Numbered from the stretch's first letter, positions 9,891-19,404 are shown. The stretch: DNA of 64,000 bases from Sphingopyxis sp. MSC1_008 (GCF_023197165.1 NZ_JALPRD010000001.1:496001-560000), one strand, 5' to 3'. Made by a program: numbers and translations. The notes: generated from the sequence alone by a model not told the origin.

Positions 9891-11837
9891 ATGATTACCG
9901 CTATTCGCGCCATGTTTGCCTCGACGATCGGCAAATTCCTTGCCCTCGGCTTCGTCGTCCTCGTCGGCCTCGCCTTCGCGCTGGGCGATGTGACGGGCAA
10001 TTCGAGCTTTGGCGGGCTCGGCGGCGCCAACGTCGCCAAGGTCGGCAGCGAACAGATCGGCGTCGGCGAACTGCGCGACCGGGCGCGCCAGGCTTATGAT
10101 CAGGCGCGGCAGCGGCAGCCGGGCCTGACGATGGCCGCGTTCGTCGAATCGGGTGGGCTCGACCAGGTCCTCGATCAACTCGTCGAGGGGCTAGCCTTCG
10201 ACCAATTCGCGACCGGCATGGGCTTCAGCGTCAGCAAGCGACTGATCGACGGCCGCATCGCCGACCTGCCTGCCTTTGCCGGTGTGTCGGGCAAATTCGA
10301 CCAGAAGGTCTTCGAGAATTTCCTGCGCCAGAACGGCCTCACCGAAACCCAGCTTCGCCGCGACCTGCGCCAGCAGCTCCTGATCGAGCAACTCGCTGCG
10401 CCGATCGCCATGATGCCCCGCATCGCGCCGGGCATGGCGCAGCCCTATGCCGCGCTGCTGATGGAACAGCGCCGCGGACAGGCGACCTTCATTCCGGCAA
10501 GCCCCTTCGCGCCGACCGCCGACCCCGGCGATGCCGCGCTGAAGACATTCCTGTCGCAGAACACCTCCAAGTTCACCGTCCCCGAGCGCCGCGTGATCCA
10601 GTACGCGCTGTTTGATCGCGTCTCCGTGCCGGTTCCCGCCGTGACCGACGCCGAAATCGCCAAGGTCTACAAGGACAATGCCGCGCAATATACCGCGAGC
10701 GAGACGCGCCGCTTTGCACAAGTGATCGTCCCCGATCAGGCTACTGCGACGGCTCTCGCCGCCAAGGTTCGCGGCGGCACTTCGCTCGCCGCCGCGGCGC
10801 AGGCCGCGGGCCTGTCGGCCTCGACCACCGGCGACCTGACCCAGTCGGCCTTTGCCGCGACGAGCAGCGCCGCTGCGGCCAAGGCCGCCTTCGCCGCCAA
10901 GCGCGGCGACCTCGTCGGCCCGACGCAGACCGGCCTCGGCTGGACCGTCGCGCGCGTCGAGGATGTGACCGCGAAGCCCGCGCGCAGCCTTGCCGACGCC
11001 AGCGCCGAGATCCGCACCGAGCTCGCCAAGAACAAGGCGAACGAGGCGATCGTCGATTATTATAACGCGATCCAGGACGCCGTGAACGGCGGCGCGTCGG
11101 TCGAGGAAGTCGCCGCCGACCGCAAGCTCCAGCTTGTTGAAACGCCGGCGATCCTGCCCAGCGGCCGTGCGCCCGCCCAGCCCGCTTTCGTTCCCGCGCC
11201 CGACCTGGTGCCCCTCGTCGCACAGGCTTTCCAGGCCGCCGGCGAAGGCGAAGGCCATATCGCGACGCTCGTCGAGAATGAGAAATTCGCGGTCTATGCG
11301 GTGAAATCGATCACCGCCGCCGCGCCCCCCCCCTTCGCGCAGATTCGCGGCGACTTGCTCAGCGAATGGCGCTTTGCCGAAGGCCAGAAGGTTGCGCGCG
11401 GCAAGGCGCGCGCGATCGTCAAGGCGGTCGAAGGCGGCAAGACCCTGAACGAAGCCGTCGCCGCCGCCGGACCGAATATCGGCAATGTCCAGACGATCGG
11501 CGGCCGCCGCGCCGAACTCGGCGCGGGCGGCAAGCCCGTCCCGCCCGAGCTCGCGCTGCTCTTCTCGATGGCGAAGAACAGCGTCAAGACGCTCGAAATC
11601 CCCGGCAACCGCGGCTGGATGGTGATCGCGCTGAACGACGTGCAGCGTCCCGATCCGAAAGCGATCGAGCCGGCGCGCGTCGCCGCGATCGCCCAGCCGC
11701 TCGCCCCCGCCTTCGGCAACGAACTGATCGAACAGCTCGCGGCCGAAGCCAAGCGCCGCGTCGGCGTGACGATCAACAAGGATCTCGTCAACCAGCTGCG
11801 CGCCGAGCTGACCGGCACCGCGCCGGTCTCCGAATAA
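9891..11837 (+). CDS. PpiD/SurA-type periplasmic peptidylprolyl isomerase, membrane anchored
   Basis: A 648-residue protein with one N-terminal transmembrane helix (about 13-33, KFLALGFVVLVGLAFALG) and a large periplasmic part: a SurA/PpiD-like N-terminal chaperone domain (about 40-190), a divergent parvulin-type region around 240-370 and a long helical C-terminus. The layout is that of PpiD, an inner-membrane chaperone at the Sec exit; isomerase activity is often lost in PpiD proteins. A run of nine C at 11325-11333 is read in frame. It sits directly upstream of trpE (2-nt gap), so the two are probably cotranscribed. Confidence 0.88.
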   Translation: MITAIRAMFASTIGKFLALGFVVLVGLAFALGDVTGNSSFGGLGGANVAKVGSEQIGVGELRDRARQAYDQARQRQPGLTMAAFVESGGLDQVLDQLVEGLAFDQFATGMGFSVSKRLIDGRIADLPAFAGVSGKFDQKVFENFLRQNGLTETQLRRDLRQQLLIEQLAAPIAMMPRIAPGMAQPYAALLMEQRRGQATFIPASPFAPTADPGDAALKTFLSQNTSKFTVPERRVIQYALFDRVSVPVPAVTDAEIAKVYKDNAAQYTASETRRFAQVIVPDQATATALAAKVRGGTSLAAAAQAAGLSASTTGDLTQSAFAATSSAAAAKAAFAAKRGDLVGPTQTGLGWTVARVEDVTAKPARSLADASAEIRTELAKNKANEAIVDYYNAIQDAVNGGASVEEVAADRKLQLVETPAILPSGRAPAQPAFVPAPDLVPLVAQAFQAAGEGEGHIATLVENEKFAVYAVKSITAAAPPPFAQIRGDLLSEWRFAEGQKVARGKARAIVKAVEGGKTLNEAVAAAGPNIGNVQTIGGRRAELGAGGKPVPPELALLFSMAKNSVKTLEIPGNRGWMVIALNDVQRPDPKAIEPARVAAIAQPLAPAFGNELIEQLAAEAKRRVGVTINKDLVNQLRAELTGTAPVSE

Positions 11838-11839
11838 GG

Positions 11840-13357
11840 GTGAGCCTCGAAGGCAGAGCAACAGCGCTCGAAGCGCTGGCGCAGGGCCGCGGCGCGGTCG
11901 TCTGGCAGCGGCTGATCGCCGACATCGAAACTCCCGTTTCGGCGGCGCTCAAGCTGATCGAGCCGGGGCGCGGCGACTGGGTGCTCGAATCGGTCGAAAG
12001 CGGCGAGACCCGCGGGCGTTACAGCCTGCTCGGGCTCGATCCCGACCTGATGTTCGAGGTTACCGGCGACGCCGCGCGGATCAACCGCGACTGGCGCCAT
12101 GACCGCGACGCGTTCGAACCGCTCGCAACCCCTGCGCTGCAGGCGCTGCGCGACCTCGTCGCCGAATGCCGCTTCGACGTTCCCGAAGGACTGCCCAAGG
12201 CGCTCGCGACGCTCGTCGGCTTCTTCGCCTATGAAACCATCGGCCTCGTCGAGCGCATCCCGCGCGCGCCGGGTGCGGGCCTCGGCCTGCCCGATATGGT
12301 GTTCGTGCGCCCGACGGTCATCCTGGTGTTCGATCGCCTCGCCGACGAACTCTTCCTGATCGCGCCGATCTGGCCCGATGACAGTGCGCCGATCGACCGG
12401 ATGATCGACGCCGCGCAGGACCGCCTCGACACCATCGCCGCGCGCCTGTCGAGCGTCACCGCGCACGCCGAGCGCGCGTCGACCGCCACGCTGCCGACCG
12501 ACATCGCCGCGAACCCCGCGACCACGCCCGCGCATTTCGCGCGGATGGTCGCGACTGCGAAAGACTATATCGCCGCGGGCGATATCTTTCAGGTCGTGCT
12601 GTCGCAGCGTTTCTCGACCCCGTTCGACCTGCCGCCGTTCGATCTCTATCGCGCGCTTCGCCGCATCAACCCCTCGCCCTTCCTCTATTTCCTCGACCTG
12701 CCGGGCTTCGCACTGATCGGCTCGTCGCCCGAGATCCTCGTCCGGGTCCGCGATGGCGAAATCACCATCCGCCCGATCGCCGGCACGCGCCCGCGCGGGC
12801 GCACGAGCGCCGAGGATGTCGAGAACCGCGAGAGCCTGCTCGCCGATCCCAAGGAGCGCGCCGAGCATCTGATGCTGCTCGACCTCGGCCGCAACGACGT
12901 CGGCCGCGCCGCGATCGGTGGAACCGTCGCCGTCACCGACAGCTACACCGTCGAATTCTACAGCCACGTCATGCACATCGTCTCGAACGTCATCGGCCGC
13001 ATCGCGCCCGACAAGGACGCGATCGACGCGCTGTTCGCGGGCTTTCCAGCGGGCACCGTCAGCGGCGCGCCGAAGGTCCGCGCGTGCCAGATCATCGCCG
13101 AACTCGAAGCCGATGCGCGCGGGCCCTACGCCGGCGGCGTCGGCTATTTCGCACCCGACGGCAATATGGACAGCTGCATCGTCCTGCGCACCGCGATCGT
13201 CAAGGAGGGCGAAATGCACGTGCAAGCAGGCGCCGGCATCGTCGCCGACAGCGATCCCGCCTACGAACAGCGCGAGTGCGAGGCCAAGGCCGGCGCGCTC
13301 TTCGCCGCGGCGCGCGAGGCGGTGCGGCTCGCCGGAACGCCGGGGTACGGGCAATAG
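11840..13357 (+). CDS. trpE: Anthranilate synthase component I
   Basis: Makes anthranilate from chorismate with ammonia supplied by TrpG. The GTG at 11840, 2 nt after the ppiD-like stop, gives 505 residues, the normal length; an upstream extension of the frame would run inside ppiD and is Arg-rich noise. Motifs include the N-terminal LLES-like VLESVE (tryptophan-feedback region) and the chorismate-binding core PIAGTRPRGR, LMLLDLGRNDVGR and GTVSGAPKVRA. It is separated from trpG by a hydrolase gene and a repeat. Confidence 0.96.
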   Translation: MSLEGRATALEALAQGRGAVVWQRLIADIETPVSAALKLIEPGRGDWVLESVESGETRGRYSLLGLDPDLMFEVTGDAARINRDWRHDRDAFEPLATPALQALRDLVAECRFDVPEGLPKALATLVGFFAYETIGLVERIPRAPGAGLGLPDMVFVRPTVILVFDRLADELFLIAPIWPDDSAPIDRMIDAAQDRLDTIAARLSSVTAHAERASTATLPTDIAANPATTPAHFARMVATAKDYIAAGDIFQVVLSQRFSTPFDLPPFDLYRALRRINPSPFLYFLDLPGFALIGSSPEILVRVRDGEITIRPIAGTRPRGRTSAEDVENRESLLADPKERAEHLMLLDLGRNDVGRAAIGGTVAVTDSYTVEFYSHVMHIVSNVIGRIAPDKDAIDALFAGFPAGTVSGAPKVRACQIIAELEADARGPYAGGVGYFAPDGNMDSCIVLRTAIVKEGEMHVQAGAGIVADSDPAYEQRECEAKAGALFAAAREAVRLAGTPGYGQ

Positions 13358-13392
13358 CTTGACGGGTACGGAACGGGCGCTAGCGTCCCGCC

Positions 13393-14457
13393 ATGCGTAA
13401 ATATCTTGCCCCGCTCGCCCTGCTACTCGCCGGCCCCGTCCCCGCTCATGCACAGACCGTCGAGGGCGCCGTCGAAGGCGATGCGATCCTCAAGGATTTC
13501 GCCTTCGCCAACGGCGAAAAGCTTCCCGAGCTCAAGATTCACTATACGACGCTCGGCACGCCGCAACGCGACGCGAAGGGCCATGTCACCAACGCGGTGA
13601 TGATCCTCCACGGCACCGGCGGCACCGGCAAGCAATTCTTCCAGCCGCAGTTCGCGACCGAGCTTTTCGGCCCGGGCCAGCCGCTCGACACGAAGAAATA
13701 TTACGTCATCCTGCCCGACAATATTGGCCACGGCGGCTCGTCGAAGCCGAGCGACGGGATGCGCATGAAATTCCCGCGCTACGACTATAACGATATGGTC
13801 AGCGCCCAGCACCGGATGCTCACCGAAAAGCTCGGCGTGAAGAAGCTGAAGCTCATCCTCGGCACCTCGATGGGCTGCATGCACGCCTTCGTCTGGGGCG
13901 AGACCTGGCCCGATTTCGCCGAAAAGCTCGCACCCTTCGCCTGCCTGCCCGTCGAGATCGCGGGGCAGAACCGCATGTGGCGCACGCTGTCGATCGATGC
14001 GATCAAGGCCGATCCGCTGTGGAAGGACGGCAATTACACCGACCCGCCCGCATCGGGCCTGCGCACCGCAGCCTCGCTCGTCCTGATCGCGGGCGCCAAC
14101 CCTTATGCGCTGCAGGCGCAATATCCGACGCGCGAAGCGGCTGAGAAATATAAGGACGAAGCCTTCGCGCGCGCCTTTGGCCGGAGCGACGCGAACGACA
14201 CCATCTATCAGCTCGACAGTTCGCGGACCTATAATCCCTGGCCGAACCTCGAAAAGATCAAGGTGCCGGTGCTCTGGATCAACTCGGCCGACGATTTCAT
14301 AAACCCGCCCGCCTATGGCATCACCGAAAAAGCGGCCGCGCCCCTGAAGACGACGAAGTTCATCCTGATCCCGGCGAGTTCCGAAACCAAGGGTCACGGC
14401 ACCCACACCTGGGCGAAGTTCTGGAAGGACGATCTCGCGAAGCTAATGGCCCAATAG
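13393..14457 (+). CDS. Secreted alpha/beta hydrolase of the homoserine O-acetyltransferase (MetX)-like family
   Basis: A 354-residue protein starting with a clear signal peptide (MRKYLAPLALLLAGP, AHA cleavage near residue 20), so it acts in the periplasm or outside. The alpha/beta-hydrolase core has the nucleophile Ser159 in GTSMGCMHA, an acid at Asp300/301 (NSADD) and His338 in GHGTHTW. It resembles MetX in overall sequence and the ILHGTGGTG oxyanion region, but export argues against methionine biosynthesis; an esterase or acyltransferase on an unknown substrate is more likely. It sits between trpE and trpG with no obvious link to tryptophan synthesis. Confidence 0.85.
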   Translation: MRKYLAPLALLLAGPVPAHAQTVEGAVEGDAILKDFAFANGEKLPELKIHYTTLGTPQRDAKGHVTNAVMILHGTGGTGKQFFQPQFATELFGPGQPLDTKKYYVILPDNIGHGGSSKPSDGMRMKFPRYDYNDMVSAQHRMLTEKLGVKKLKLILGTSMGCMHAFVWGETWPDFAEKLAPFACLPVEIAGQNRMWRTLSIDAIKADPLWKDGNYTDPPASGLRTAASLVLIAGANPYALQAQYPTREAAEKYKDEAFARAFGRSDANDTIYQLDSSRTYNPWPNLEKIKVPVLWINSADDFINPPAYGITEKAAAPLKTTKFILIPASSETKGHGTHTWAKFWKDDLAKLMAQ

Positions 14458-14464
14458 GCCCATT

Positions 14465-14556
14465 TTCGTCATCCCCGCGAAGGCGGGGATCCCGCTATTG
14501 ATGCGCGGACGAAGCCGGGAAGGAAGCGGGATTTCCGCCTTCGCGGGAATGACGAA
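14465..14556. repeat. Paired REP-like palindromic element (copy 3, second subfamily)
   Basis: Inverted 32-nt arms at 14465-14496 and 14525-14556 differ at three positions. The core TTCGTCATCCCCGCGAAGGC differs from copies 1 and 2 (TCGCCCC in place of TCATCCC), so it is a sister subfamily. It lies in the gap between the hydrolase gene and trpG and probably ends the upstream transcript. Confidence 0.88.
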
Positions 14557-14624
14557 GGAAGAGTTGAACCGTCAAAAGCTTCTTATTCTTTCCCCACCGC
14601 TCCAAAATCGTTACGGCCCACCCC

Positions 14625-15215
14625 ATGATCCTCGTCATCGACAATTATGACAGCTTCACCTTCAACCTCGTTCATTATCTGATCGAGCTCGGGGTCGACG
14701 TGCGCGTCGAGCGCAACGACGCGCTGACCGCGGCTGACGCGCTCGCCACCGGTGCCGACGCGATCCTGATCTCGCCCGGCCCCTGTACGCCGAACGAAGC
14801 GGGAATCAGCCTCGATCTCGTCGCCGCCTGCGCCGAAGCGCGGCGGCCGTTACTCGGCGTATGCCTCGGCCATCAGGCGATCGGGCAGCATTTCGGCGGC
14901 ACCGTCCAACGCGGCCATTTGATGCATGGCAAGACCTCGCCCGTCTGCCACGACAACAGCGGGCTCTATGCCGGTCTGCCCTCACCCTTCCAGGCGACGC
15001 GCTATCACAGCCTTGAAGTCGTCGACATTCCCGCCGACCTTATGATCAACGCGACGAGCGACGACGGCGCGGTCATGGGCTTCCGCCACGTCGACCTCCC
15101 GATCCACGGCGTCCAGTTCCACCCCGAAAGCATCGCGACCGAACATGGCCACGCGATGCTCGCCAATTTCTTGAAAATCGCGGGGTTGCCGGTCGGCGAA
15201 CGGAAGGCCGCATGA
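14625..15215 (+). CDS. trpG: Anthranilate synthase component II (glutamine amidotransferase)
   Basis: Supplies ammonia to TrpE; it may also serve p-aminobenzoate synthesis. The 196-residue class I glutaminase begins MILVIDNYDSFTFNL, carries the nucleophile Cys80 in GVCLGHQAIGQ and the His/Glu dyad in QFHPESI near 170. It opens a tightly overlapping run trpG-trpD-trpC-moaC-moeA (ATGA overlaps). The promoter must lie between the repeat ending at 14556 and the start. Confidence 0.96.
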   Translation: MILVIDNYDSFTFNLVHYLIELGVDVRVERNDALTAADALATGADAILISPGPCTPNEAGISLDLVAACAEARRPLLGVCLGHQAIGQHFGGTVQRGHLMHGKTSPVCHDNSGLYAGLPSPFQATRYHSLEVVDIPADLMINATSDDGAVMGFRHVDLPIHGVQFHPESIATEHGHAMLANFLKIAGLPVGERKAA

Positions 15216-16210
15216 GCCGTTTCGGTCCGTTCCCCGATCCCTCCGGACTGCTCGAGCATGACGAGGCGGCCGATGCCTTCGCCACGATGCTCGACGGCGG
15301 CGCCAGCGACGAAAATATCGTCGAATTCCTGACCGCGCTCTCCGACCGCGGCGAAACGATGGTCGAAATCGCCGCCGCTGCGCAGGCGATGCGCGACCGG
15401 CTGATTCCGATCGATGCCCCTGCCGGCGCGATCGACGTCTGCGGCACCGGCGGCGACGGCCATCATACGCTCAACGTCTCGACCGCCGTGTCGATCGTCG
15501 TCGCGGCGTGCGAGGTTCCCGTGGCAAAGCACGGAAATCGTGCGGCTTCCTCAAAATCCGGCGCGGCCGACACGCTGGAAGCACTCGGCCTAGATATGGA
15601 CCGCGCCGACCGCATGGCGGAGGAACAGCTCGCCGACCTCGGTATCTGTTTCCTCTTCGCGGGGACGCGGCATCCCGCGATGAAGCGCATCATGCCGATC
15701 CGCAAGGCGATTGGGCGCCGGACGATCTTCAACCTGATGGGGCCGCTCGCCAACCCGGCGCGCGTCACGCGCCAGCTCGTCGGCATCGCGCGCCCCGCCT
15801 ATGTTCCCGTCTATGCCGAGGCGCTGCACCGGCTCGGCACCGAACATTCGCGCGTCATTTCGGGCGATGAAGGGCTCGACGAACTGTCGCTTGCGGGCGG
15901 CAACGAGGTCGCGGTGGTGCTCCCCGAGGGCGTGCGTATGCAACGCAGCGTCGCCGCCGACGCAGGCCTTCCAACGCGCTCGCTTGCGGAAATCCGCGGT
16001 GGTGATGCCGAATATAACGCCAAGGCGCTGCGCCGCCTGCTCGAAGGCGAGCCCGGCGCCTATCGCGACGCGGTGCTCTACAACGCCGCCGAGGCGCTCG
16101 TTGTTGCGGGTGCGGCCGACACGCTGCTCGAAGGCGTCGAGGAAGCCGCCGAGGCGATCGATAAAGGTCTTGCCAACGCGCTGCTCAATTGCTGGATCGG
16201 CTATCAATGA
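15212..16210 (+). CDS. trpD: Anthranilate phosphoribosyltransferase
   Basis: Transfers phosphoribose from PRPP to anthranilate, the second step of tryptophan synthesis. The 332-residue chain shows the PRPP-binding CGTGGDG near residue 75, the [15 protein letters not shown] segment and the MGPLANPA motif. It overlaps trpG by 4 nt (ATGA) at the start and trpC by 4 nt at the end. Confidence 0.97.
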   Translation: MSRFGPFPDPSGLLEHDEAADAFATMLDGGASDENIVEFLTALSDRGETMVEIAAAAQAMRDRLIPIDAPAGAIDVCGTGGDGHHTLNVSTAVSIVVAACEVPVAKHGNRAASSKSGAADTLEALGLDMDRADRMAEEQLADLGICFLFAGTRHPAMKRIMPIRKAIGRRTIFNLMGPLANPARVTRQLVGIARPAYVPVYAEALHRLGTEHSRVISGDEGLDELSLAGGNEVAVVLPEGVRMQRSVAADAGLPTRSLAEIRGGDAEYNAKALRRLLEGEPGAYRDAVLYNAAEALVVAGAADTLLEGVEEAAEAIDKGLANALLNCWIGYQ

Positions 16211-17001
16211 ACAAGCTCACCCAAATTCTCGACACCAAGGTCGGTGAAGTCGCCGAGCGCCGCGCGGTCCGCTCTTTTTCGGAACTCGACGCGATCGACG
16301 CCGGTCCGGTGCGCGGCTTCGCCGCAGCGCTTCACGCAAAAGTCGATGCCGACAATTTCGCCTTGATTGCCGAAATCAAAAAAGCATCGCCGTCCAAAGG
16401 TTTGATTAGACAGGATTTCGACCCTGCCAGTCATGCCCGCGCCTATGCCGCGGGCGGTGCCGCCTGCCTGTCGGTTCTGACCGACGCGCCCTATTTTCAG
16501 GGACATGAGGATTATCTGATCGCGGCGCGCGCCGCCTGCCCACTCCCCGCGCTCCGCAAGGATTTCATGGTCGATCCCTGGCAGGTCGCCGAAGCGCGCG
16601 CGATCGGCGCCGATGCAATCCTGATCATCGTTGCGGCGCTCGACGATGGCGTCATGCAGGAAATCGAGGCCGCGGCGATCGAGCGCGGCATGGACGTGCT
16701 CGTCGAGGTGCATGACGAGGCCGAGCTCGACCGCGCGCTGACGCGGCTCCAGTCGCGGCTGATCGGCGTGAACAACCGCGATCTCCGCACCTTCGAAACC
16801 GACCTCGCCGTCACCGAGCGACTGGCAAAGCGTGTTCCACCGGGAACATTGCTCGTCGGCGAAAGCGGCATTGCGACCCACGCCGACTGCGAACGACTGG
16901 CGACAAGCGGCGTCCGCGCCTTCCTCGTCGGCGAAAGCCTGATGCGCCAGGACGACGTCACGGCGGCAACGCGCAGGCTGTTGACGGGCGCCGCGGCATG
17001 A
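16207..17001 (+). CDS. trpC: Indole-3-glycerol phosphate synthase
   Basis: Closes the indole ring, converting CdRP to indole-3-glycerol phosphate. The start at 16207 ([12 protein letters not shown]) overlaps the trpD stop in an ATGA and gives 264 residues; an ATG 18 nt upstream is inside trpD and less likely. TIM-barrel motifs include [12 protein letters not shown] with a catalytic Lys, [24 protein letters not shown] and VGESGI. It is monofunctional: no TrpF domain is fused. Confidence 0.97.
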   Translation: MNKLTQILDTKVGEVAERRAVRSFSELDAIDAGPVRGFAAALHAKVDADNFALIAEIKKASPSKGLIRQDFDPASHARAYAAGGAACLSVLTDAPYFQGHEDYLIAARAACPLPALRKDFMVDPWQVAEARAIGADAILIIVAALDDGVMQEIEAAAIERGMDVLVEVHDEAELDRALTRLQSRLIGVNNRDLRTFETDLAVTERLAKRVPPGTLLVGESGIATHADCERLATSGVRAFLVGESLMRQDDVTAATRRLLTGAAA

Positions 17002-17468
17002 CGCGGCCGACGCACCTCGACGAAAGCGGGGCTGCGTCGATGGTCGATGTCGGCGCCAAGCCCGCAACCCAGCGCCGCGCAGTCGCCGGCGGCCGCATCA
17101 CCATGTCGCCGTCCGCGCTCGACGCGATCCGCAGCGGCAATGCACCCAAGGGCGACGTGCTCTCGACCGCGCGCATCGCCGGGATCATGGCCGCGAAACG
17201 CACCGCCGACCTCATCCCGCTCTGCCATCCGCTCGCGCTGACCAAGGTTGGCGTCGATTTTGCGTGGGAAGATGCCGGCATATCGGTCACGGCGACCGCA
17301 CAGACGATGGGCCAGACCGGGGTCGAGATGGAAGCGCTCACTGCGGCCTCGGTCGCGCTGCTTACGCTTTACGACATGGCAAAGGCGCTCGACCGCGCGA
17401 TGATCGTCGGCGACATCCGCTTGCTCGAGAAGAGCGGCGGACGCTCGGGCGACTGGCGCGCCGAATGA
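16998..17468 (+). CDS. moaC: Cyclic pyranopterin monophosphate synthase
   Basis: Acts after MoaA in molybdenum cofactor biosynthesis, producing cyclic pyranopterin monophosphate. The 156-residue protein has the family signatures [10 protein letters not shown] and [18 protein letters not shown] with the KA dipeptide that follows. It overlaps trpC and moeA by 4 nt each, so its translation is coupled to the tryptophan genes; the molybdopterin synthase genes moaD and moaE are about 23 kb away at 40.2-40.9 kb. Confidence 0.97.
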   Translation: MTRPTHLDESGAASMVDVGAKPATQRRAVAGGRITMSPSALDAIRSGNAPKGDVLSTARIAGIMAAKRTADLIPLCHPLALTKVGVDFAWEDAGISVTATAQTMGQTGVEMEALTAASVALLTLYDMAKALDRAMIVGDIRLLEKSGGRSGDWRAE

Positions 17469-18655
17469 GCGGACTGCTTCCCGTCGAGGAAGCGCAAGCC
17501 CGGCTGCTCGCGCTGCGCGCGCCGTTCGCCAGCGAAAATATCGCCTTTCCCGAATCGCTTGGCCGTTATCTTTCAAACGATGTCGTCGCTTTGCGCGACC
17601 AGCCCGCCGCCGCGCTGTCGGCGATGGACGGCTACGCGATCCGTTTCGACGACCTGCCCGGGCCATGGTCGGTCATTGGGGAAACCGCCGCGGGGGCCGC
17701 ACCCGACCGCATCGTGAAAGCCGGCGAGGCCATGCGGATTTTTACCGGTGCGATGCTTCCTGACGGCGCCGACACCGTGATAGTTCAGGAGGACGTCGCA
17801 CGCGACGGCGCACGACTGACCCTGACGGGCGACGGCCCCGGATCGCATGGTCGCCATATCCGCGCGCGCGCCACCGATTTCGCCGCGGGCGATTGCCTGC
17901 TGCCGGCGGGCACACGCCTGACCCCCGGCGCGATCGCCGCCGCGGCGATGAGCGGCGCGGCCCAGCTTGCTGTCGGCCGCCGTCCGCGCGTCGCGATCCT
18001 CACCACCGGCGATGAGCTTGTCCAGCCGGGGCATCCGCTCGCCCCCGGCCAGATTCCCGACAGCAACGGCGCGATGCTCGCCGCGATGCTCGCGGGCGAG
18101 GTTGCCGAAGCGATCTTGCCGCACCATATCCGCGACGATCGCGCAACACTTGCGAAGCTTCTCAAGGAATTGGCGCGACGTCACGACGTCATCGTCACCG
18201 TCGGCGGCGCCTCGGTCGGCGATCATGATCATGTCCGCGGCGCGCTCGAAGACGCCGGTGGCCAGCTCGATTTCTGGAAAATCGCGATGCGCCCGGGCAA
18301 ACCGCTGATCGCCGGCACGATCGGCGATGCGATCCTGCTCGGCTTGCCCGGCAATCCGTCGTCGGCCTATGTCACCGCGACTTTGTTCCTCCTCCCGCTC
18401 GCCCGCCACCTCGCTGGCGCGCGCGATCCTTTTCCCGCCGTCCATCGGGCGCCGCTCGCCGCGGCGCTGGCCGAGGGCGGGACGCGCCGCGACTATCTCC
18501 GCGCGCGACTCGAGGGCGGGCAGCTGACTCCCCGCTTCGGGCAGGAAAGCGGACTCACGCTGCCGCTTGCATCGGCCAATGCCTTGTTGATCCGCGACAT
18601 TGGCGCGCCGGCCCGTGCGGCGGGCGACATGGCGGACTATATCGTCATCGCTTGA
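17465..18655 (+). CDS. moeA: Molybdopterin molybdenumtransferase
   Basis: Inserts molybdate into adenylated molybdopterin. The ATG at 17465 overlaps the moaC stop and yields 396 residues; the frame is open upstream through moaC but in Arg-rich shadow sequence. Motifs are SAMDGYAI near residue 52, [15 protein letters not shown], the central TGDEL with PDSNG, and GGASVGDHD plus GLPGNPSS in the MoCF domain. Its stop codon lies inside the lexA promoter (see the SOS box at 18669-18683). Confidence 0.97.
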   Translation: MSGLLPVEEAQARLLALRAPFASENIAFPESLGRYLSNDVVALRDQPAAALSAMDGYAIRFDDLPGPWSVIGETAAGAAPDRIVKAGEAMRIFTGAMLPDGADTVIVQEDVARDGARLTLTGDGPGSHGRHIRARATDFAAGDCLLPAGTRLTPGAIAAAAMSGAAQLAVGRRPRVAILTTGDELVQPGHPLAPGQIPDSNGAMLAAMLAGEVAEAILPHHIRDDRATLAKLLKELARRHDVIVTVGGASVGDHDHVRGALEDAGGQLDFWKIAMRPGKPLIAGTIGDAILLGLPGNPSSAYVTATLFLLPLARHLAGARDPFPAVHRAPLAAALAEGGTRRDYLRARLEGGQLTPRFGQESGLTLPLASANALLIRDIGAPARAAGDMADYIVIA

Positions 18656-18683
18656 CAAGTTCCGCTTTGTTCCACTATCGTTC
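18652..18683 (+). promoter_or_regulatory. lexA promoter with alphaproteobacterial SOS box
   Basis: GTTC-CACTATC-GTTC at 18669-18683 matches the GTTC-N7-GTTC LexA operator used in Alphaproteobacteria. A perfect TTGACA at 18652-18657 is a plausible -35 that overlaps the moeA stop codon, and 17 nt later the -10 position (ACTATC, 18675-18680) falls inside the operator. The gene therefore appears to be autoregulated by classical promoter occlusion. Confidence 0.85.
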
Positions 18684-18720
18684 TCAATATGTCCGGCAAT
18701 GGCATCATGGAGAACGACCG

Positions 18721-19404
18721 ATGTTGACCGCAAAGCAGCATGAGCTGCTCCACTTCATCCAGGAACGTCTCGACACGAGCGGCATCTCGCCATCGTTCGA
18801 GGAGATGAAGGAGGCGCTGGGCTTGAAGTCAAAATCGGGCATACACCGCCTGATAAGCGCCTTGGAAGAAAGGGGTTTTCTCCGCCGCCTGCCTAACCGC
18901 GCTCGCGCGCTGGAGGTGCTCAAGGTGCCCGAAGCGGCCAAGCCCGCCGTGCGCAATGATCGCGACAATATCGTTCCGCTGCGCAAGCCCGCTCCGGCGT
19001 TGCGACCGATCGCCGCCAACGACATCGTCGAAGTACCGCTGCACGGTAAAATCGCAGCGGGTGTCCCGATCGAGGCGTTCGAGGACCACAACAATCTCGC
19101 CGTCCCTGCCGCACTGCTCGGTTCAGGCGAACATTATGCACTCGAAGTGTCGGGCGACTCGATGGTCGAGGCGGGCATCTTCGACGGCGATTATGCGCTG
19201 ATCCAGAAAGCCAGCACCGCGCGCGAAGGCGACATTGTCGTCGCGCTGGTCGACGGGCAGGACGCGACGCTCAAATATTTCCACCGCGAAGGGCAGATGA
19301 TCCGGCTCGACCCGGCGAACGCGGCCTATGAACCGCAGCGCTACCCCGCCGAACGCGTCATCGTGCAGGGCCGCCTGTCGGGATTGCTTCGTCGTTACCA
19401 CTAA
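18721..19404 (+). CDS. lexA: SOS repressor LexA
   Basis: Represses DNA-damage genes until RecA-stimulated self-cleavage. The ATG at 18721 has GGAG 8 nt upstream and follows the SOS box by 37 nt; 227 residues. Residues 1-70 form a winged helix ([19 protein letters not shown]). The cleavage bond is Ala113-Gly114 in KIAAGVP, and the Ser147 (SGDSMVEAG) and Lys185 (TLKYF) dyad is intact, so autoproteolysis should work. It follows moeA closely but probably has its own promoter. Its last 47 nt overlap the 3' end of the convergent comEC remnant. Confidence 0.97.
   Translation: MLTAKQHELLHFIQERLDTSGISPSFEEMKEALGLKSKSGIHRLISALEERGFLRRLPNRARALEVLKVPEAAKPAVRNDRDNIVPLRKPAPALRPIAANDIVEVPLHGKIAAGVPIEAFEDHNNLAVPAALLGSGEHYALEVSGDSMVEAGIFDGDYALIQKASTAREGDIVVALVDGQDATLKYFHREGQMIRLDPANAAYEPQRYPAERVIVQGRLSGLLRRYH

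Noticed and set aside
11325..11333. Nine-C tract in the ppiD-like gene as a phase-variation switch
   Set aside because: The reading frame is intact through the tract and encodes Pro-rich residues. No alternative start or frame arrangement suggests programmed switching.
13359..13399. EcfG promoter before the secreted hydrolase (GGAAC then CGTA)
   Set aside because: Spacing is 21 nt and the -10 would fall in the coding region.
14458..14624. trp leader peptide and attenuator before trpG
   Set aside because: The gap is filled by the REP pair. No short frame with consecutive Trp codons followed by a T-tailed hairpin is visible.
18659..18672. GTTC-N6-GTTC overlapping the SOS box
   Set aside because: The spacing is 6, not 7; the proper GTTC-N7-GTTC at 18669-18683 fits the LexA consensus and the promoter geometry.
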